From Streptomyces sp. NBC_00190 (GTDB taxonomy: Bacteria; Actinomycetota; Actinomycetes; Streptomycetales; Streptomycetaceae), in the NCBI RefSeq assembly GCF_036203305.1, contig NZ_CP108131.1:1364001-1428000 (forward strand): a stretch of 64,000 nucleotides of DNA. The letters run 5' to 3'. Position 1 is the first letter of the stretch, and every line of letters begins with the position of its first letter. Below are positions 8,469-19,636 of the stretch, piece by piece. Both the position numbers and the translations under genes were made by a program. Under the pieces are notes generated by a model. The model worked only from the letters and a program-made list of their open reading frames with translations, ran no database searches and was not told the origin of the DNA.

Positions 8469-9407
8469 TCAGTCGGCCTCCTGTTCGTCGATGGGGAAGA
8501 TCCGGTCCGGGGCGCCGCCGGCCGCGCGGTCCTCCCGGGTCGGGTACACCCAGCCCATCCCGTCGCGCACGGCCAGAACGGGATCGGTCCAGTTCTCGGT
8601 GTCCTCCGGGACGAGGATGCGCGTGGTGCCCCGCTCCGCGTCGTGGATCAGGAGCGAGACGATGTTGTACAGCTGGGAGCCCATGGGGCCGAGCCCCTGC
8701 TCGGGGTGATCCTTCGGGCCCTCTATCCGGATCGTGAAGAAGCGCTCGTCCACCCAGAAACCGCCCTTGTCCAGCCACTGGCCCTCCCCCACGCGGACGC
8801 CGTCCACCCAGAGCCGCGCTTCGGCCGGGTGGTCGCGGAACAGGAGCACCGACCGGTGGTTGTCGCCGTCGGCGAAGGTCACGTCGATCTCCCGCTTGGA
8901 CCAGCAGTCGATGAAGCTGCTGCACGCCCCGGGTATCCCTCCGTACCGATAGCTCGCGAGCTTTTCGCCCGGCGGTACGACGGGATCCTGACTGCAGATC
9001 TCGGCGAAGCGGCAGGCCCGGTCGACACGCCGGGTGCAGCCGAGCCCCATCGCCGCGATGTCGCGCGCCGCGGCCTGCGAGAGCAGTTCCCCCAGCCGTT
9101 CCACGTACCGTTCCTCGCCGACCAGGGCGGTCAGTTCGACCTCGTCGAACCACCAGTGGATCAGGTCCACTCCGACGGGGGAACGCGCCAGCCAGCCCTG
9201 CCACTCGACCGCGCTGCGACCCCACCGTTCGACCATGCGCTGGTGTCCCGCCCGCTCGGCTGCCGCGGCGGCCTCCGCGGCAGCGTCCATGCGCTGCTGA
9301 ATGCGCTTTCCGATCGACTCCGCGTCGAACGCGAGCTCGCCCGTCGTTTCCGCGCTCGTTTCCGCGCTCGCTTCAGCCTTCGTTTTCGCTCTCCATGGCC
9401 ATTTCAC
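8469..9407 (-). CDS. Conserved hypothetical protein, no recognised domain
   Basis: 312 residues from GTG 9407 (an ATG at 9461 would add 18 residues). The N-terminus is basic then Ala/Glu-rich (KAEASAETSAETTGEL) and probably helical (IGKRIQQRMDAAAEAAAAAERAG). The remainder is a compact hydrophilic protein without signal peptide or membrane segments, containing six cysteines clustered in the middle (GLGCTRRVDRACRFAEIC, ACSSFIDC). I do not recognise the family. It lies between a convergent monooxygenase gene and the MltG-like gene that precedes it on the same strand by 69 bases. Confidence 0.7.
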   Translation of the reverse strand: MKWPWRAKTKAEASAETSAETTGELAFDAESIGKRIQQRMDAAAEAAAAAERAGHQRMVERWGRSAVEWQGWLARSPVGVDLIHWWFDEVELTALVGEERYVERLGELLSQAAARDIAAMGLGCTRRVDRACRFAEICSQDPVVPPGEKLASYRYGGIPGACSSFIDCWSKREIDVTFADGDNHRSVLLFRDHPAEARLWVDGVRVGEGQWLDKGGFWVDERFFTIRIEGPKDHPEQGLGPMGSQLYNIVSLLIHDAERGTTRILVPEDTENWTDPVLAVRDGMGWVYPTREDRAAGGAPDRIFPIDEQEAD

Positions 9408-9476
9408 GGTTCGCCCCCTGGGTCCACGCACTCGGCAGGCCGCCGATCGTAGAACCGTCACGGGGTCGACCGCGCC

Positions 9477-10343
9477 TCATTTCCCGGTGGCAGCCCCCTG
9501 GCCTGCGCGGGAACCCGCTTGGCCCCGGAGCCGGTTGAAGTCGGCCACGTGTTTGCGGTGTTCGTCGTAGGTCACCGAGAAGCGGGTGTCGCCCGGTTTG
9601 ACGGTGACGAAGTAGAGCCATTTGCCGGACGTCGGTGCGACCGCTGCCGCCATGGCGTGCAGGCCGGGGCTGTCGATCGGGGTGGGCGGGAGCCCCTGGC
9701 GCTCGTAGGTGTTGAAGGGGCTGTCGATCCGGGTGTCGCTCAGCCTGGTGTCCACCGTGCTGCGGTTCAGCGCGTAGTTGATGGTGGAATCCATCTGGAG
9801 CGGCATCGACTTCGCCAGCCGGTTGTGCACCACCCGGGCGACCTTGCCCATGTCGGCGGGGCCGTCGGCTTCCGCTTCGATGATGCTGGCCAGGGTGGCC
9901 GTCTGGTACGGGGTCATCCCGTGGGCCTTGCCGCCGTCCGCGACGGCCTGGGTGGCGAGGTTCCGGTTCGTCGTCTGCACCATGTACGCGAGGAGCCCGC
10001 CCGGGGTGGTCTTCGAGGTCACCGGGTAGGTGGCCGGGAAGAGGTAGCCCTCGGGGTTCCCCTTCGCCTCGGCGGGCAGGGCCAGGCCGGCGGTGGGCAC
10101 GGCCGCCTTGGCCGAACCGGCCGGGAGCCCCAGTGCGCGGTCGATCGCCGCGTACACCTGTGGTGCCCGCCATCCCTCGGGGATCACCAACTGACGTGGC
10201 TTCTCCGGCTCTTCACCGCCCTGCAGCAGCGGGATCAGGACTGCCGCCCCGATCGCGACCAGCGTGCCGAGGAAGAGCAGCGCCAGCCGGCCCCGGCGGG
10301 TGAGCCGGGAACGACGCCGTGGCGGCCGGTACTCATGACGCAT
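9477..10343 (-). CDS. MltG/YceG-like endolytic transglycosylase-family protein
   Basis: 288 residues: a basic cytoplasmic tail, one transmembrane helix near residues 22-41 (LALLFLGTLVAIGAAVLIPLL), then an extracytoplasmic MltG domain. Diagnostic blocks are NPEGYLFPATYPV, LASIIEAEA (the Glu is the catalytic residue in MltG), VVHNRLAKSMPLQMDST and NTYERQGLPPTPIDSPG. Family members cleave nascent peptidoglycan strands at the membrane and set glycan length. It is shorter than typical MltG, lacking most of the LysM-like N-terminal region, and it is not next to the usual ruvX-mltG-aroE genes, so it is likely an accessory paralogue. Start ATG 10343 gives the expected positive-inside tail. Confidence 0.87.
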   Translation of the reverse strand: MRHEYRPPRRRSRLTRRGRLALLFLGTLVAIGAAVLIPLLQGGEEPEKPRQLVIPEGWRAPQVYAAIDRALGLPAGSAKAAVPTAGLALPAEAKGNPEGYLFPATYPVTSKTTPGGLLAYMVQTTNRNLATQAVADGGKAHGMTPYQTATLASIIEAEADGPADMGKVARVVHNRLAKSMPLQMDSTINYALNRSTVDTRLSDTRIDSPFNTYERQGLPPTPIDSPGLHAMAAAVAPTSGKWLYFVTVKPGDTRFSVTYDEHRKHVADFNRLRGQAGSRAGQGAATGK

Positions 10344-10406
10344 GCGGGAAAGCTAACCCGCACATCAACCTATTTCCGACAACCACTCGGCGCGCCGGTC
10401 GTACGG

Positions 10407-12269
<1,863 letters not shown>

Positions 12270-12310
12270 GGGCACCCTCTCGGGGGGTCGGAGGTCGAGG
12301 CCATTGGAGC

Positions 12311-12340
12311 ATAGGTCATTGTTACCTATACTCACAATGA
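12311..12340. promoter_or_regulatory. Interleaved inverted repeats, probable MarR operator
   Basis: Two overlapping perfect inverted repeats are read directly: ATAGGT-7 nt-ACCTAT at 12311-12329, and TCATTGT-11 nt-ACAATGA at 12316-12340. They lie between the divergent ABC-exporter and MarR-family genes and are strikingly AT-rich for this genome. MarR proteins usually autoregulate and repress the divergent exporter by binding such palindromes. Confidence 0.7.
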
Positions 12341-12365
12341 ATGGGGTCCTGATATCGTTCCCGGC

Positions 12366-12818
12366 ATGAGCTCCGCCTCCGACACCGATCGCCTCCTCGC
12401 CGAACAGCTGCTGCGCCTGACGCGCAGGCTCCACCGGATCCAGAAGCGCCACATGGAACCGCTCGGGATCACTCCCGCCCAGGGTCGGCTGCTGCGCCTC
12501 GTCTCGCACTACGAGGACGGCCAGGCACCACGAATGGCGGATCTCGCCGCCCGCCTGGAGGTCGTCCCGCGCGCCGTGACCACCCTCGTGGACGGCCTGG
12601 AGGCGGCCGAATGCGTGCGCCGCGCGCCCGACCCCGCGAACCGCCGCGTCATACGGATCGAGCTCACCGACACCGGCCGCGCCACGCTGCGCCGTCTGCG
12701 CAACGCGCGGACCGACGCGGCAGAGGAGATCCTGGCCCCATTGACCGCCGAACAGCGCGAGGTGCTCGGCGGACTGCTGAACGCCCTGTCGGACGCCCCG
12801 GCGGAGCGCCGCTGCTGA
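12366..12818 (+). CDS. MarR-family transcriptional regulator
   Basis: 150 residues from ATG 12366. The winged helix-turn-helix is at about residues 35-105: GITPAQGRLLRLV, MADLAARLEVVPRAVTTLVDGLE and the wing RAPDPANRRVIRIELTDTG. Flanking helices would form the dimer interface and ligand pocket. Divergent from the ABC exporter gene with palindromic sites between them, the standard arrangement of a drug- or metabolite-responsive repressor controlling an efflux pump and itself. The ligand is unknown. Confidence 0.9.
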   Translation: MSSASDTDRLLAEQLLRLTRRLHRIQKRHMEPLGITPAQGRLLRLVSHYEDGQAPRMADLAARLEVVPRAVTTLVDGLEAAECVRRAPDPANRRVIRIELTDTGRATLRRLRNARTDAAEEILAPLTAEQREVLGGLLNALSDAPAERRC

Positions 12819-12858
12819 CGGGGCCACGCGTGGGCCGCGATGAGGCGAGGGGTCCCAC

Positions 12859-15795
12859 ATGCCGCTGCTGGAACCGAGGCCCGGGGCGCTGCGCCCGCGC
12901 AGCATCAGCGGCCCCGCCCCCGACCGGGTGCCCGGGCACCGGGCCGCCGGCACCCCGGAACCGCTGCGCACCGAGCTGGCCGAGCTGCTCGGCCCCGAGA
13001 AGGTGCTGTGGAAGATCTCCGACCTGGTCCGCTACGCCTCCGACGCCTCCCCCTACCGCTTCGTCCCCCAGGTCGTGGTGATCGCCGAGGACATCGACGA
13101 CATCTCCGCGGTCCTCTCGTACGCCCACGGCCGCGGGCGCGAGGTCGTCTTCCGTGCCGCGGGCACCTCGCTCAACGGGCAGGCCCAGGGCGAGGACATC
13201 CTCGTCGACGTACGCCGCCACTGGGCCGGCATCGAGGTGCTGGACGGAGGCCGGCTGGCCCGGATCCGGCCCGGCACCACCGTCTTCCGGGCCAATGCCG
13301 CCCTCGCCCGGCACGGCCGCGTGCTCGGCCCGGACCCGGCCAGTGCCATCGCCTGCACCCTCGGCGGAGTCGTCGCCAACAACGCCTCGGGCATGACGGC
13401 GGGCACCACGAGGAACTCGTACCGCACGCTCTCCTCCCTCACCCTCGTGCTCCCGGGCGGCACGGTGGTGGACACGGCGGACCCGCTGGCCGACGAGGAG
13501 CTGGCGCGCGCCGAGCCGGCCCTGTGCCACGGGCTGATGGGGATCAAGGCGGAGATCGAGGCCGACCCCGCGCTGGTCGCCCGGATCCGCGCCAAGTACG
13601 AGATCAAGAACACCACGGGCTACCGGCTCGACGCCTATCTGGACGGCAACACCCCCGTGGAGATCCTGCGCGGGCTGACGGTCGGGTCGGAGGGCACCCT
13701 CGGCTTCATCGCCGAGGTCGTCTTCGACACCCTCCCGCTGGACCGCGAACTCTGCTCCGCCCTGCTGTTCTTCCCCTCGCTGCCCGCCGCGGCCGCCGCC
13801 GTACCGCTCTTCAACGAGGCCGGCGCCTTCGCCGTCGAGCTGATGGACGGCAACACCCTGCGGGCCTCGGTCAGCGTCGCGGGCGTCCCCGCCGACTGGG
13901 CTGACCTGCCCAAGGACACCACCGCCCTGCTGGTGGAGTTCCGCGCACCGGACGAGGCCGGCCGGGACGCGTACGAGCGCCGCGCGACGCGGCTGCTCGC
14001 CGGACTCGACCTCGTCGCCCCGGTTGCCTCGGTCACCAACGCCTTCACCCGGGACCCCAGGACCATCGGCGGCTACTGGACGGCTCGCAGGGCCTTCATC
14101 GCCGCCGTCGGCGGAGCTCGCGCCCCCGGCACCACGCTGATCACCGAGGACTTCGCGGTGCCCCCGTCCCGGCTGGCCGAGGCCTGCGAGGCGCTCCTCG
14201 AACTCCAGGCGGAGCACGGCTTCGACTCGGCCGTCGCCGGGCACGCCGCCCACGGCAACCTGCACTTCCTGCTCGCCTTCGACGCCGCCGACCCGGCGGA
14301 CGTCGAGCGGTACGCGGCCTTCATGGACGCCTTCTGCCGGCTCACCGTGGAACGCTTCGACGGCTCGCTGAAGGCCGAGCACTCCACCGGGCGCAACATG
14401 GCGCCCTTCCTGGAACTGGAGTGGGGGGCCAAGGCCACCGAACTGATGTGGCGCACCAAACGAGTCGTCGACCCGGAGGGGGTGCTCGCCCCGCGGATCC
14501 TCCTCGACCGCGACCCGCAGGCGCACCTGCGCGGTCTGAAGACCATTCCGCGGGTGGAGGAGGTGGCCGACCCGTGCATCGAGTGCGGATTCTGTGAACC
14601 GACCTGCCCCAGCGGGGACCTGACGACCACTCCGCGCCAGCGGATCGTGCTGCGCCGCGAGATGACCCGCCAGCAGCCCGGCTCCACGGTGCTGGACGGG
14701 CTGCTCGACTCCTACGGCTACGACGCCGTCGACACCTGCGCGGCCGACTCCACCTGCAAGCCGGCCTGCCCGGTCGGCATCGACACCGGCGCGCTGATGA
14801 GGGATTTCCGCCACCGCCGGCACAGCGCCCGCGAGGAGCGGGCCGCGGAGCTGGCCGCGCGGCGGTTCCGTGCCGTCGAGACCGCCACCCGGCTCGCGGT
14901 GGCCACCGCCGATCAGGTGAGGAGCCGGTTCGGGGACCGCCTGCTCGAGGCTGTCACAGGGGCCGCCCGCAAGGCCGTACGACCGGACCTGGTGCCGCGG
15001 TGGCTGCCGCAGATCCCCGGAGCCGCGGCGCGGCGACTGCCCTCCACCCGGCGGGTGGGCGCCTCGGCGGTGTACTACCCGTCCTGCGTCAACCGGATCT
15101 TCGGCGGTCCCGACGACCGGCCCGGGCCCTCCCTGCCACAGGCCGTGGTGGCCGTGTCGGAGCGGGCCGGGAAGCCCGTGTGGATCCCCCGTGACGTGAC
15201 CGGCACCTGCTGCGCGACGATCTGGTACTCCAAGGGCTACGACGCCGGGAACCGGGTGATGGCCAACCGCATCGTCGAGGCGGCCTGGGGCTGGACCGCC
15301 GGCGGACGGTTGCCGCTGGTCGTCGACGCCTCCTCCTGCACCCTGGGCATCGCCCACGAGGTCGTCCCCTACCTGACGGAGGGGAACCGGTCCCTGCACG
15401 CGCAGTTGCGCATCGTCGACTCGGTGGTCTGGGCGGCCGAGGAGCTCCTGCCGCACCTGGAGATCCGTCGCACGGCCGGCTCGGCGGTCCTCCATCCCAC
15501 CTGTTCGATGCGGCACTTGGGTGACGAGGGACAGCTGCGGACCGTCGCCGAGGCGTGCGCCGACGAGGTGGTGGTTCCGGACGACGCGGGGTGCTGCGCC
15601 TTCGCGGGTGACCGGGGCATGCTGCACCCCGAGCTGACGGCCTCGGCGACGGCACGCGAGGCCGCCGAGGTGACGGCGCGGCCGTTCGACGCGCACCTGT
15701 CGGCGAACCGGATGTGCGAGGTGGGCATGGAGCGGGCGACCGGGCGTGGCTATCACTCGGTTCTGCTCGAACTGGAGCGTGCCACCCGCCCCTGA
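12859..15795 (+). CDS. FAD-linked oxidase with 4Fe-4S and CCG domains (D-lactate dehydrogenase / glycolate oxidase type)
   Basis: 978 residues. N-terminal FAD/PCMH domain (VVIAEDIDDISAVLSYA, FRAAGTSLNGQAQG, GVVANNASGMTAGT, TVGSEGTLGFIAEV) and FAD-oxidase C domain (VAGHAAHGNLHFLLAFD). Two ferredoxin-like clusters follow: CIECGFCEPTCPSGD near residue 575 and a variant CAADSTCKPACPVG near 630. The C-terminus has two CCG-type blocks (YYPSCVN, GTCCAT; HPTCSMRH, GCCAFAGDRGM). This single-chain build is that of quinone- or cytochrome-linked D-2-hydroxyacid dehydrogenases (Dld-II type). Probable role: oxidation of D-lactate or glycolate feeding the respiratory chain at the membrane. 40 bases after the MarR gene, so possibly read from the same promoter. 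Confidence 0.9.
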   Translation: MPLLEPRPGALRPRSISGPAPDRVPGHRAAGTPEPLRTELAELLGPEKVLWKISDLVRYASDASPYRFVPQVVVIAEDIDDISAVLSYAHGRGREVVFRAAGTSLNGQAQGEDILVDVRRHWAGIEVLDGGRLARIRPGTTVFRANAALARHGRVLGPDPASAIACTLGGVVANNASGMTAGTTRNSYRTLSSLTLVLPGGTVVDTADPLADEELARAEPALCHGLMGIKAEIEADPALVARIRAKYEIKNTTGYRLDAYLDGNTPVEILRGLTVGSEGTLGFIAEVVFDTLPLDRELCSALLFFPSLPAAAAAVPLFNEAGAFAVELMDGNTLRASVSVAGVPADWADLPKDTTALLVEFRAPDEAGRDAYERRATRLLAGLDLVAPVASVTNAFTRDPRTIGGYWTARRAFIAAVGGARAPGTTLITEDFAVPPSRLAEACEALLELQAEHGFDSAVAGHAAHGNLHFLLAFDAADPADVERYAAFMDAFCRLTVERFDGSLKAEHSTGRNMAPFLELEWGAKATELMWRTKRVVDPEGVLAPRILLDRDPQAHLRGLKTIPRVEEVADPCIECGFCEPTCPSGDLTTTPRQRIVLRREMTRQQPGSTVLDGLLDSYGYDAVDTCAADSTCKPACPVGIDTGALMRDFRHRRHSAREERAAELAARRFRAVETATRLAVATADQVRSRFGDRLLEAVTGAARKAVRPDLVPRWLPQIPGAAARRLPSTRRVGASAVYYPSCVNRIFGGPDDRPGPSLPQAVVAVSERAGKPVWIPRDVTGTCCATIWYSKGYDAGNRVMANRIVEAAWGWTAGGRLPLVVDASSCTLGIAHEVVPYLTEGNRSLHAQLRIVDSVVWAAEELLPHLEIRRTAGSAVLHPTCSMRHLGDEGQLRTVAEACADEVVVPDDAGCCAFAGDRGMLHPELTASATAREAAEVTARPFDAHLSANRMCEVGMERATGRGYHSVLLELERATRP

Positions 15796-15943
15796 GTCGC
15801 TTTTCTGACCTCGCGCTACGTCGTAGGGCGGGCCCGTAAACCTCCCCGCGGCGAGGCGTGGGGGACGGAAAATCGATTGCCCGGCTCCGGTCAGGAAGGC
15901 GAACCTTGCACGGTTTGGACCACTCGACCAGTCATGGGGCGTC

Positions 15944-17782
15944 ATGCAGATCAGCGATCTTCCGTATCCGGACCCCGGGGTACCGGACGCCCGCTCCGGG
16001 CCCCGGTTCCTGGTGTGGCTGGGCCGGGGTCAGCTCGGCGGACAGCTCAAGAGCCTGTGCTGGGGACTGGTGCACTTCGGCGGCATCGCCGGACTGCCGT
16101 ACGCGGTGGGCACGGGCATCGACGCGGTCGTCGACCGCGACTCCACCCGGCTGCTCCTCGTCGGCGGGCTGCTGGTGCTGCTCGGCGCCGCCATCTCGCT
16201 CGGCGACGCCATGCTGCACCGGACGGCCGTCACCAACTGGATCACGGCCGCCGCTCGCGTGCAGCAGCTGCTGGCGCGCAAGACCGCCGAGCTGGGCTCC
16301 GCCCTGACCCGCCGGGTCGCCGCGGGCGAGGTGGTCGCGGTCTCCACCGGCGATGTCGAGAAGATCGGCTGGTTCGTCGAAGCGGTCTCCCGCTTCCTCG
16401 CCGCCGCGTTCACCGTCGTGCTCGTCTGCATCGGTCTGCTGTTCTACGCGCCCGAGCTGGGCGTGGTCGTGGCGCTCGGGGTGCCGCTGGTCGCCCTGGC
16501 GGCGCTGCCGTTGCTGCCCCGCGCCACCCGACGCGCCGACATCCAGCGGGAGAAGGCGGGCAAGGCCACCGAGCTGGCCTCCGACACCGTCGCGGGTCTG
16601 CGGGTGCTGCGCGGCATCGGCGGCGAGGAGCTCTTCCTCGGCCGCTACCGCGAGGCATCGCAGGAGGTCCGCAAGGCGGCCGTGCGCAGTGCCCGGATGT
16701 GGGCGCTGATCTCGGCGATCCAGGTACTCCTGCCGGGCACGCTGCTGATCACGGTGGTCTGGTACGGCGCCGCGCTCGTGGCGGACGGGCGCATCGCGGT
16801 GGGTGAACTCGTCGCGGTGTTCAGCGCGGTGGCCACGCTGCTGTACCCGCTGCGCCACTTCGAGGAGATCGCCATGGCGTACTCGTTCTCGCGGCCCTCG
16901 GCCAAGCGGGCTGCCCGGGTGCTGTCGCTGACCCGTACCGACGCCGCCGAGCGGCCGCCGGCCGCCGAGGCACCCGAGGCGCCGTCCCCGGGCGCGGACC
17001 TGTACGACCCGCAGACCGGACTGCTGGCCCCCGCAGGCCGGTTCACCGCCGTCGTGTGCGGGGACCCGGACCTGGCGGGCCGGCTCGCGGAGCGTCTCGG
17101 CGGCCACCCGATGGACGCGGACGCCGATGCCGCCGCCGGACCCTCGGCGCTCCTCGGCGGGGTCGCGCTGGACGAGCTCGCGCTGGACACCGCGCGCACG
17201 CTGGTCCTCGTACAGGACAAGGATCCGGTCCTGCTGTCCGGGACCCTGCGCGAGCTGTTCGACGTACCGTCCTCGGGGGCGACCCCGTCCGGTGCGGCCC
17301 TGGCGGCGGCCCAGTGCGCGGACGTCCTGGACGCGCTGCTGCAGTCGGCGCCGGACGGGGTCGACGATCCTATGGACGCGCGGATCACCGAGCGCGGCCG
17401 GTCGTTGTCCGGCGGGCAGCGCCAGCGGCTCGCGCTGGCGCGCTCCCTGGTGACCGACCCGGAGGTGCTGGTGCTGGACGAGCCGACCTCGGCGGTCGAC
17501 TCGCACACCGAGGCACGGATCGCCGACGGGGTCGCGTCCCTGCGCGCCGGGCGCACCACCGTGGTCCTGGCGTCCTCGCCGCTGCTGCTGGACCGCGCCG
17601 ACCGGGTCGTCCTCATCCACGAGGGCACGGTCGCGGCGGTCGGTACGCACCGCGAACTGCTGCACGGCGAACCGCTCTACCGGGCGGTCGTCACGCGCGA
17701 GACGGAAGAGGAGCAGCAGGTCGCGCCCCACGGGCTGACCGAGCTGGAAGAAGCACTCACAGAGATCGAGGAATCCGCATGA
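15944..17782 (+). CDS. ABC exporter subunit 1 with degenerate ATP site (heterodimer partner)
   Basis: 612 residues: transmembrane domain (about residues 30-300) then nucleotide-binding domain. The Walker A region is CGDPDLAGRLAERL, without the P-loop GxxGxGKS/T pattern or its Lys, and the H-loop is replaced (VVLASSPLLL, no His). By contrast the signature SLSGGQRQRLALA and Walker B LVLDEPTSAVD are intact. This is the pattern of one half of a heterodimeric exporter having one catalytic and one degenerate site. The partner follows with an ATGA overlap at 17779-17782. Substrate unknown. Upstream, 15816-15826 holds a perfect 11-base palindrome CTACGTCGTAG that could be a control site. Confidence 0.9.
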   Translation: MQISDLPYPDPGVPDARSGPRFLVWLGRGQLGGQLKSLCWGLVHFGGIAGLPYAVGTGIDAVVDRDSTRLLLVGGLLVLLGAAISLGDAMLHRTAVTNWITAAARVQQLLARKTAELGSALTRRVAAGEVVAVSTGDVEKIGWFVEAVSRFLAAAFTVVLVCIGLLFYAPELGVVVALGVPLVALAALPLLPRATRRADIQREKAGKATELASDTVAGLRVLRGIGGEELFLGRYREASQEVRKAAVRSARMWALISAIQVLLPGTLLITVVWYGAALVADGRIAVGELVAVFSAVATLLYPLRHFEEIAMAYSFSRPSAKRAARVLSLTRTDAAERPPAAEAPEAPSPGADLYDPQTGLLAPAGRFTAVVCGDPDLAGRLAERLGGHPMDADADAAAGPSALLGGVALDELALDTARTLVLVQDKDPVLLSGTLRELFDVPSSGATPSGAALAAAQCADVLDALLQSAPDGVDDPMDARITERGRSLSGGQRQRLALARSLVTDPEVLVLDEPTSAVDSHTEARIADGVASLRAGRTTVVLASSPLLLDRADRVVLIHEGTVAAVGTHRELLHGEPLYRAVVTRETEEEQQVAPHGLTELEEALTEIEESA

Positions 17783-19560
17783 TCGGCGTGGCACCGCCGG
17801 AGTACGATCCGGCGGCCCCCGAGTCGGCCGCGACCCTGCCCGTGGGCACGTCGGCGACCGTACGGGGCTATGTGCGCGGCCTGTTCCGGCGACACCGGCG
17901 GGCCTTCGCGGTGCTGGTGGGCGTCAACGCCGTCGCGGTGATCGCCTCCATGGTCGGCCCGTACCTGCTGGGCCGGGTCGTGGACGATCTCGCGGCGGGG
18001 GCGCGGGAGCTCCATCTGGAGCGCGTGGCGCTGCTGTTCGCGGTGGCTCTCGCCGTCCAGGCGCTCTTCGTCCGGCTGGTCCGGCTGCGCGGGGCGATGC
18101 TCGGCGAGGAGATGCTCGCCGATCTGCGCGAGGACTTCCTGGTGCGGTCCGTGGGGCTGCCGCCCGGTGTGCTGGAGCGCGCGGGCACCGGTGACCTGCT
18201 GTCGCGGATCACCACCGACATCGACCGGCTCGCCAACGCCATGCGCGAGGCCGTGCCGCAGCTGGCCATCGGCGTGGTGTGGGCGGGGCTGCTCTTCGGG
18301 GCGCTCGCGGTGACGGCGCCGCAGCTCGCGCTGGCCGCGCTGGTGGCGCTTCCGGTGCTGGTGATCGGCTGCCGCTGGTACTTCCGGCGGGCGCCGTCGG
18401 CGTACCGCTCGGAGGCGGCCGGCTACGCGGCGGTCGCGGCCGCGCTCACCGAGACGGTGGACGCGGGCCGCACGGTCGAGGCGCACCGTCTCGGGAAGGA
18501 CCGGATCGCGCTGTCCGAGCGCCGGATCAAGCAGTGGACGGCGTGGGAGCGGTACACGCTGTTCCTGCGGACGGTCCTGTTCCCCGTCGTCAACGTCACG
18601 TACGTGACGATCCTCGGCTCCGTGCTGATGATCGGCGGGTACTGCGTGCTGCGGGGCTGGATGTCGGTGGGACAGCTGACCACGGGTGCACTGCTGGCCC
18701 AGATGATGGTCGATCCGATCGGGCTGATCCTGCGCTGGTACGACGAACTGCAGATCGCCCAGGTCTCGCTGGCCCGGCTGGTGGGCGTGCGGGAGATCGA
18801 GCCGGACGCCGGGGACCCGAGGGTCGGGCCCGAGGGCCGGGAGGTCCGGGCGGACGAGGTGCGCTTCGGCTACCGGGAGGGCGTGGACGTACTGCACGAG
18901 GTGTCGATGTCCGTGCCGCCGGGCACCCGGATGGCGCTCGTCGGCCCCTCGGGTGCGGGCAAGTCCACGCTGGGCCGGCTGCTCGCGGGCATCTACGCGC
19001 CGCGGACCGGCGAGATCACCCTCGGCGGGGCGCGGCTGTCGCGGATGCAGGCGGAGCGGGTGCGCGAGCACGTGGCACTCGTCAACCAGGAGCACCACGT
19101 GTTCGTGGGTTCGCTGCGGGACAACCTGCGCCTGGCCAGGACGGGCGCCGCGGACACGGAGCTGTGGGCGGCGCTGGGTGCGGTGGACGCGGACGGCTGG
19201 GCACGCGCCCTGGAGGCCGGCCTGGACACCGAGGTCGGCTCCGGGGGCACGGCGCTGACCCCGGCTCAGGCGCAGCAGGTCGCGCTGGCCCGGCTGGTGC
19301 TGGCGGACCCGCACACGCTGGTGCTGGACGAGGCGACCTCATTGCTGGACCCGCGTGCGGCACGGCACCTGGAGCGTTCGCTGGCCCGGGTGCTGGACGG
19401 CCGTACGGTCATCGCGATCGCCCACCGGCTGCACACCGCGCACGACGCGGATGTGATCGCGGTGGTCGAGGGCGGCAGGATCAGCGAACTCGGATCGCAC
19501 GACGAGCTGGTCGCCGCCGACGGCGCGTACGCGGCGCTGTGGCGGTCCTGGCACGGGTGA
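17779..19560 (+). CDS. ABC exporter subunit 2 with degenerate signature motif (heterodimer partner)
   Basis: 593 residues. Six-helix membrane domain, then a nucleotide-binding domain whose Walker A (GPSGAGKSTLG), Walker B (LVLDEATSLLD) and H-loop (IAIAHRLHTAHD) are intact, while the signature reads ALTPAQAQQVALA instead of LSGGQ. It complements the preceding gene exactly: this protein's Walker motifs face the partner's intact LSGGQ, forming one canonical site, and the second site is degenerate on both faces. The start ATG lies in the stop of the preceding gene, giving coupled synthesis of equal amounts. A strong hairpin (19583-19617) ends the operon. Confidence 0.92.
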   Translation: MIGVAPPEYDPAAPESAATLPVGTSATVRGYVRGLFRRHRRAFAVLVGVNAVAVIASMVGPYLLGRVVDDLAAGARELHLERVALLFAVALAVQALFVRLVRLRGAMLGEEMLADLREDFLVRSVGLPPGVLERAGTGDLLSRITTDIDRLANAMREAVPQLAIGVVWAGLLFGALAVTAPQLALAALVALPVLVIGCRWYFRRAPSAYRSEAAGYAAVAAALTETVDAGRTVEAHRLGKDRIALSERRIKQWTAWERYTLFLRTVLFPVVNVTYVTILGSVLMIGGYCVLRGWMSVGQLTTGALLAQMMVDPIGLILRWYDELQIAQVSLARLVGVREIEPDAGDPRVGPEGREVRADEVRFGYREGVDVLHEVSMSVPPGTRMALVGPSGAGKSTLGRLLAGIYAPRTGEITLGGARLSRMQAERVREHVALVNQEHHVFVGSLRDNLRLARTGAADTELWAALGAVDADGWARALEAGLDTEVGSGGTALTPAQAQQVALARLVLADPHTLVLDEATSLLDPRAARHLERSLARVLDGRTVIAIAHRLHTAHDADVIAVVEGGRISELGSHDELVAADGAYAALWRSWHG

Positions 19561-19582
19561 CCCCGGTGCGCGGGGCGACCGG

Positions 19583-19617
19583 GGGGCGGCCGGACCACCG
19601 GGGGGTCCGGCCGCCCC
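19583..19617. terminator. Bidirectional hairpin terminator
   Basis: A perfect 14-base inverted repeat (GGGGCGGCCGGACC and its complement) around a 7-base loop lies between the convergent ABC-exporter operon and the membrane-hydrolase gene. There is no U-tract, as is usual in Streptomyces. Confidence 0.8.
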
Positions 19618-19636
19618 TCGGCGTCCGGGACCGGTC

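Noticed and set aside
12664..15945. 1093-codon minus-strand open frame
   Set aside because: Exact antisense shadow of the FAD/Fe-S dehydrogenase gene; no domains and no start signal, caused by GC-biased codon use.
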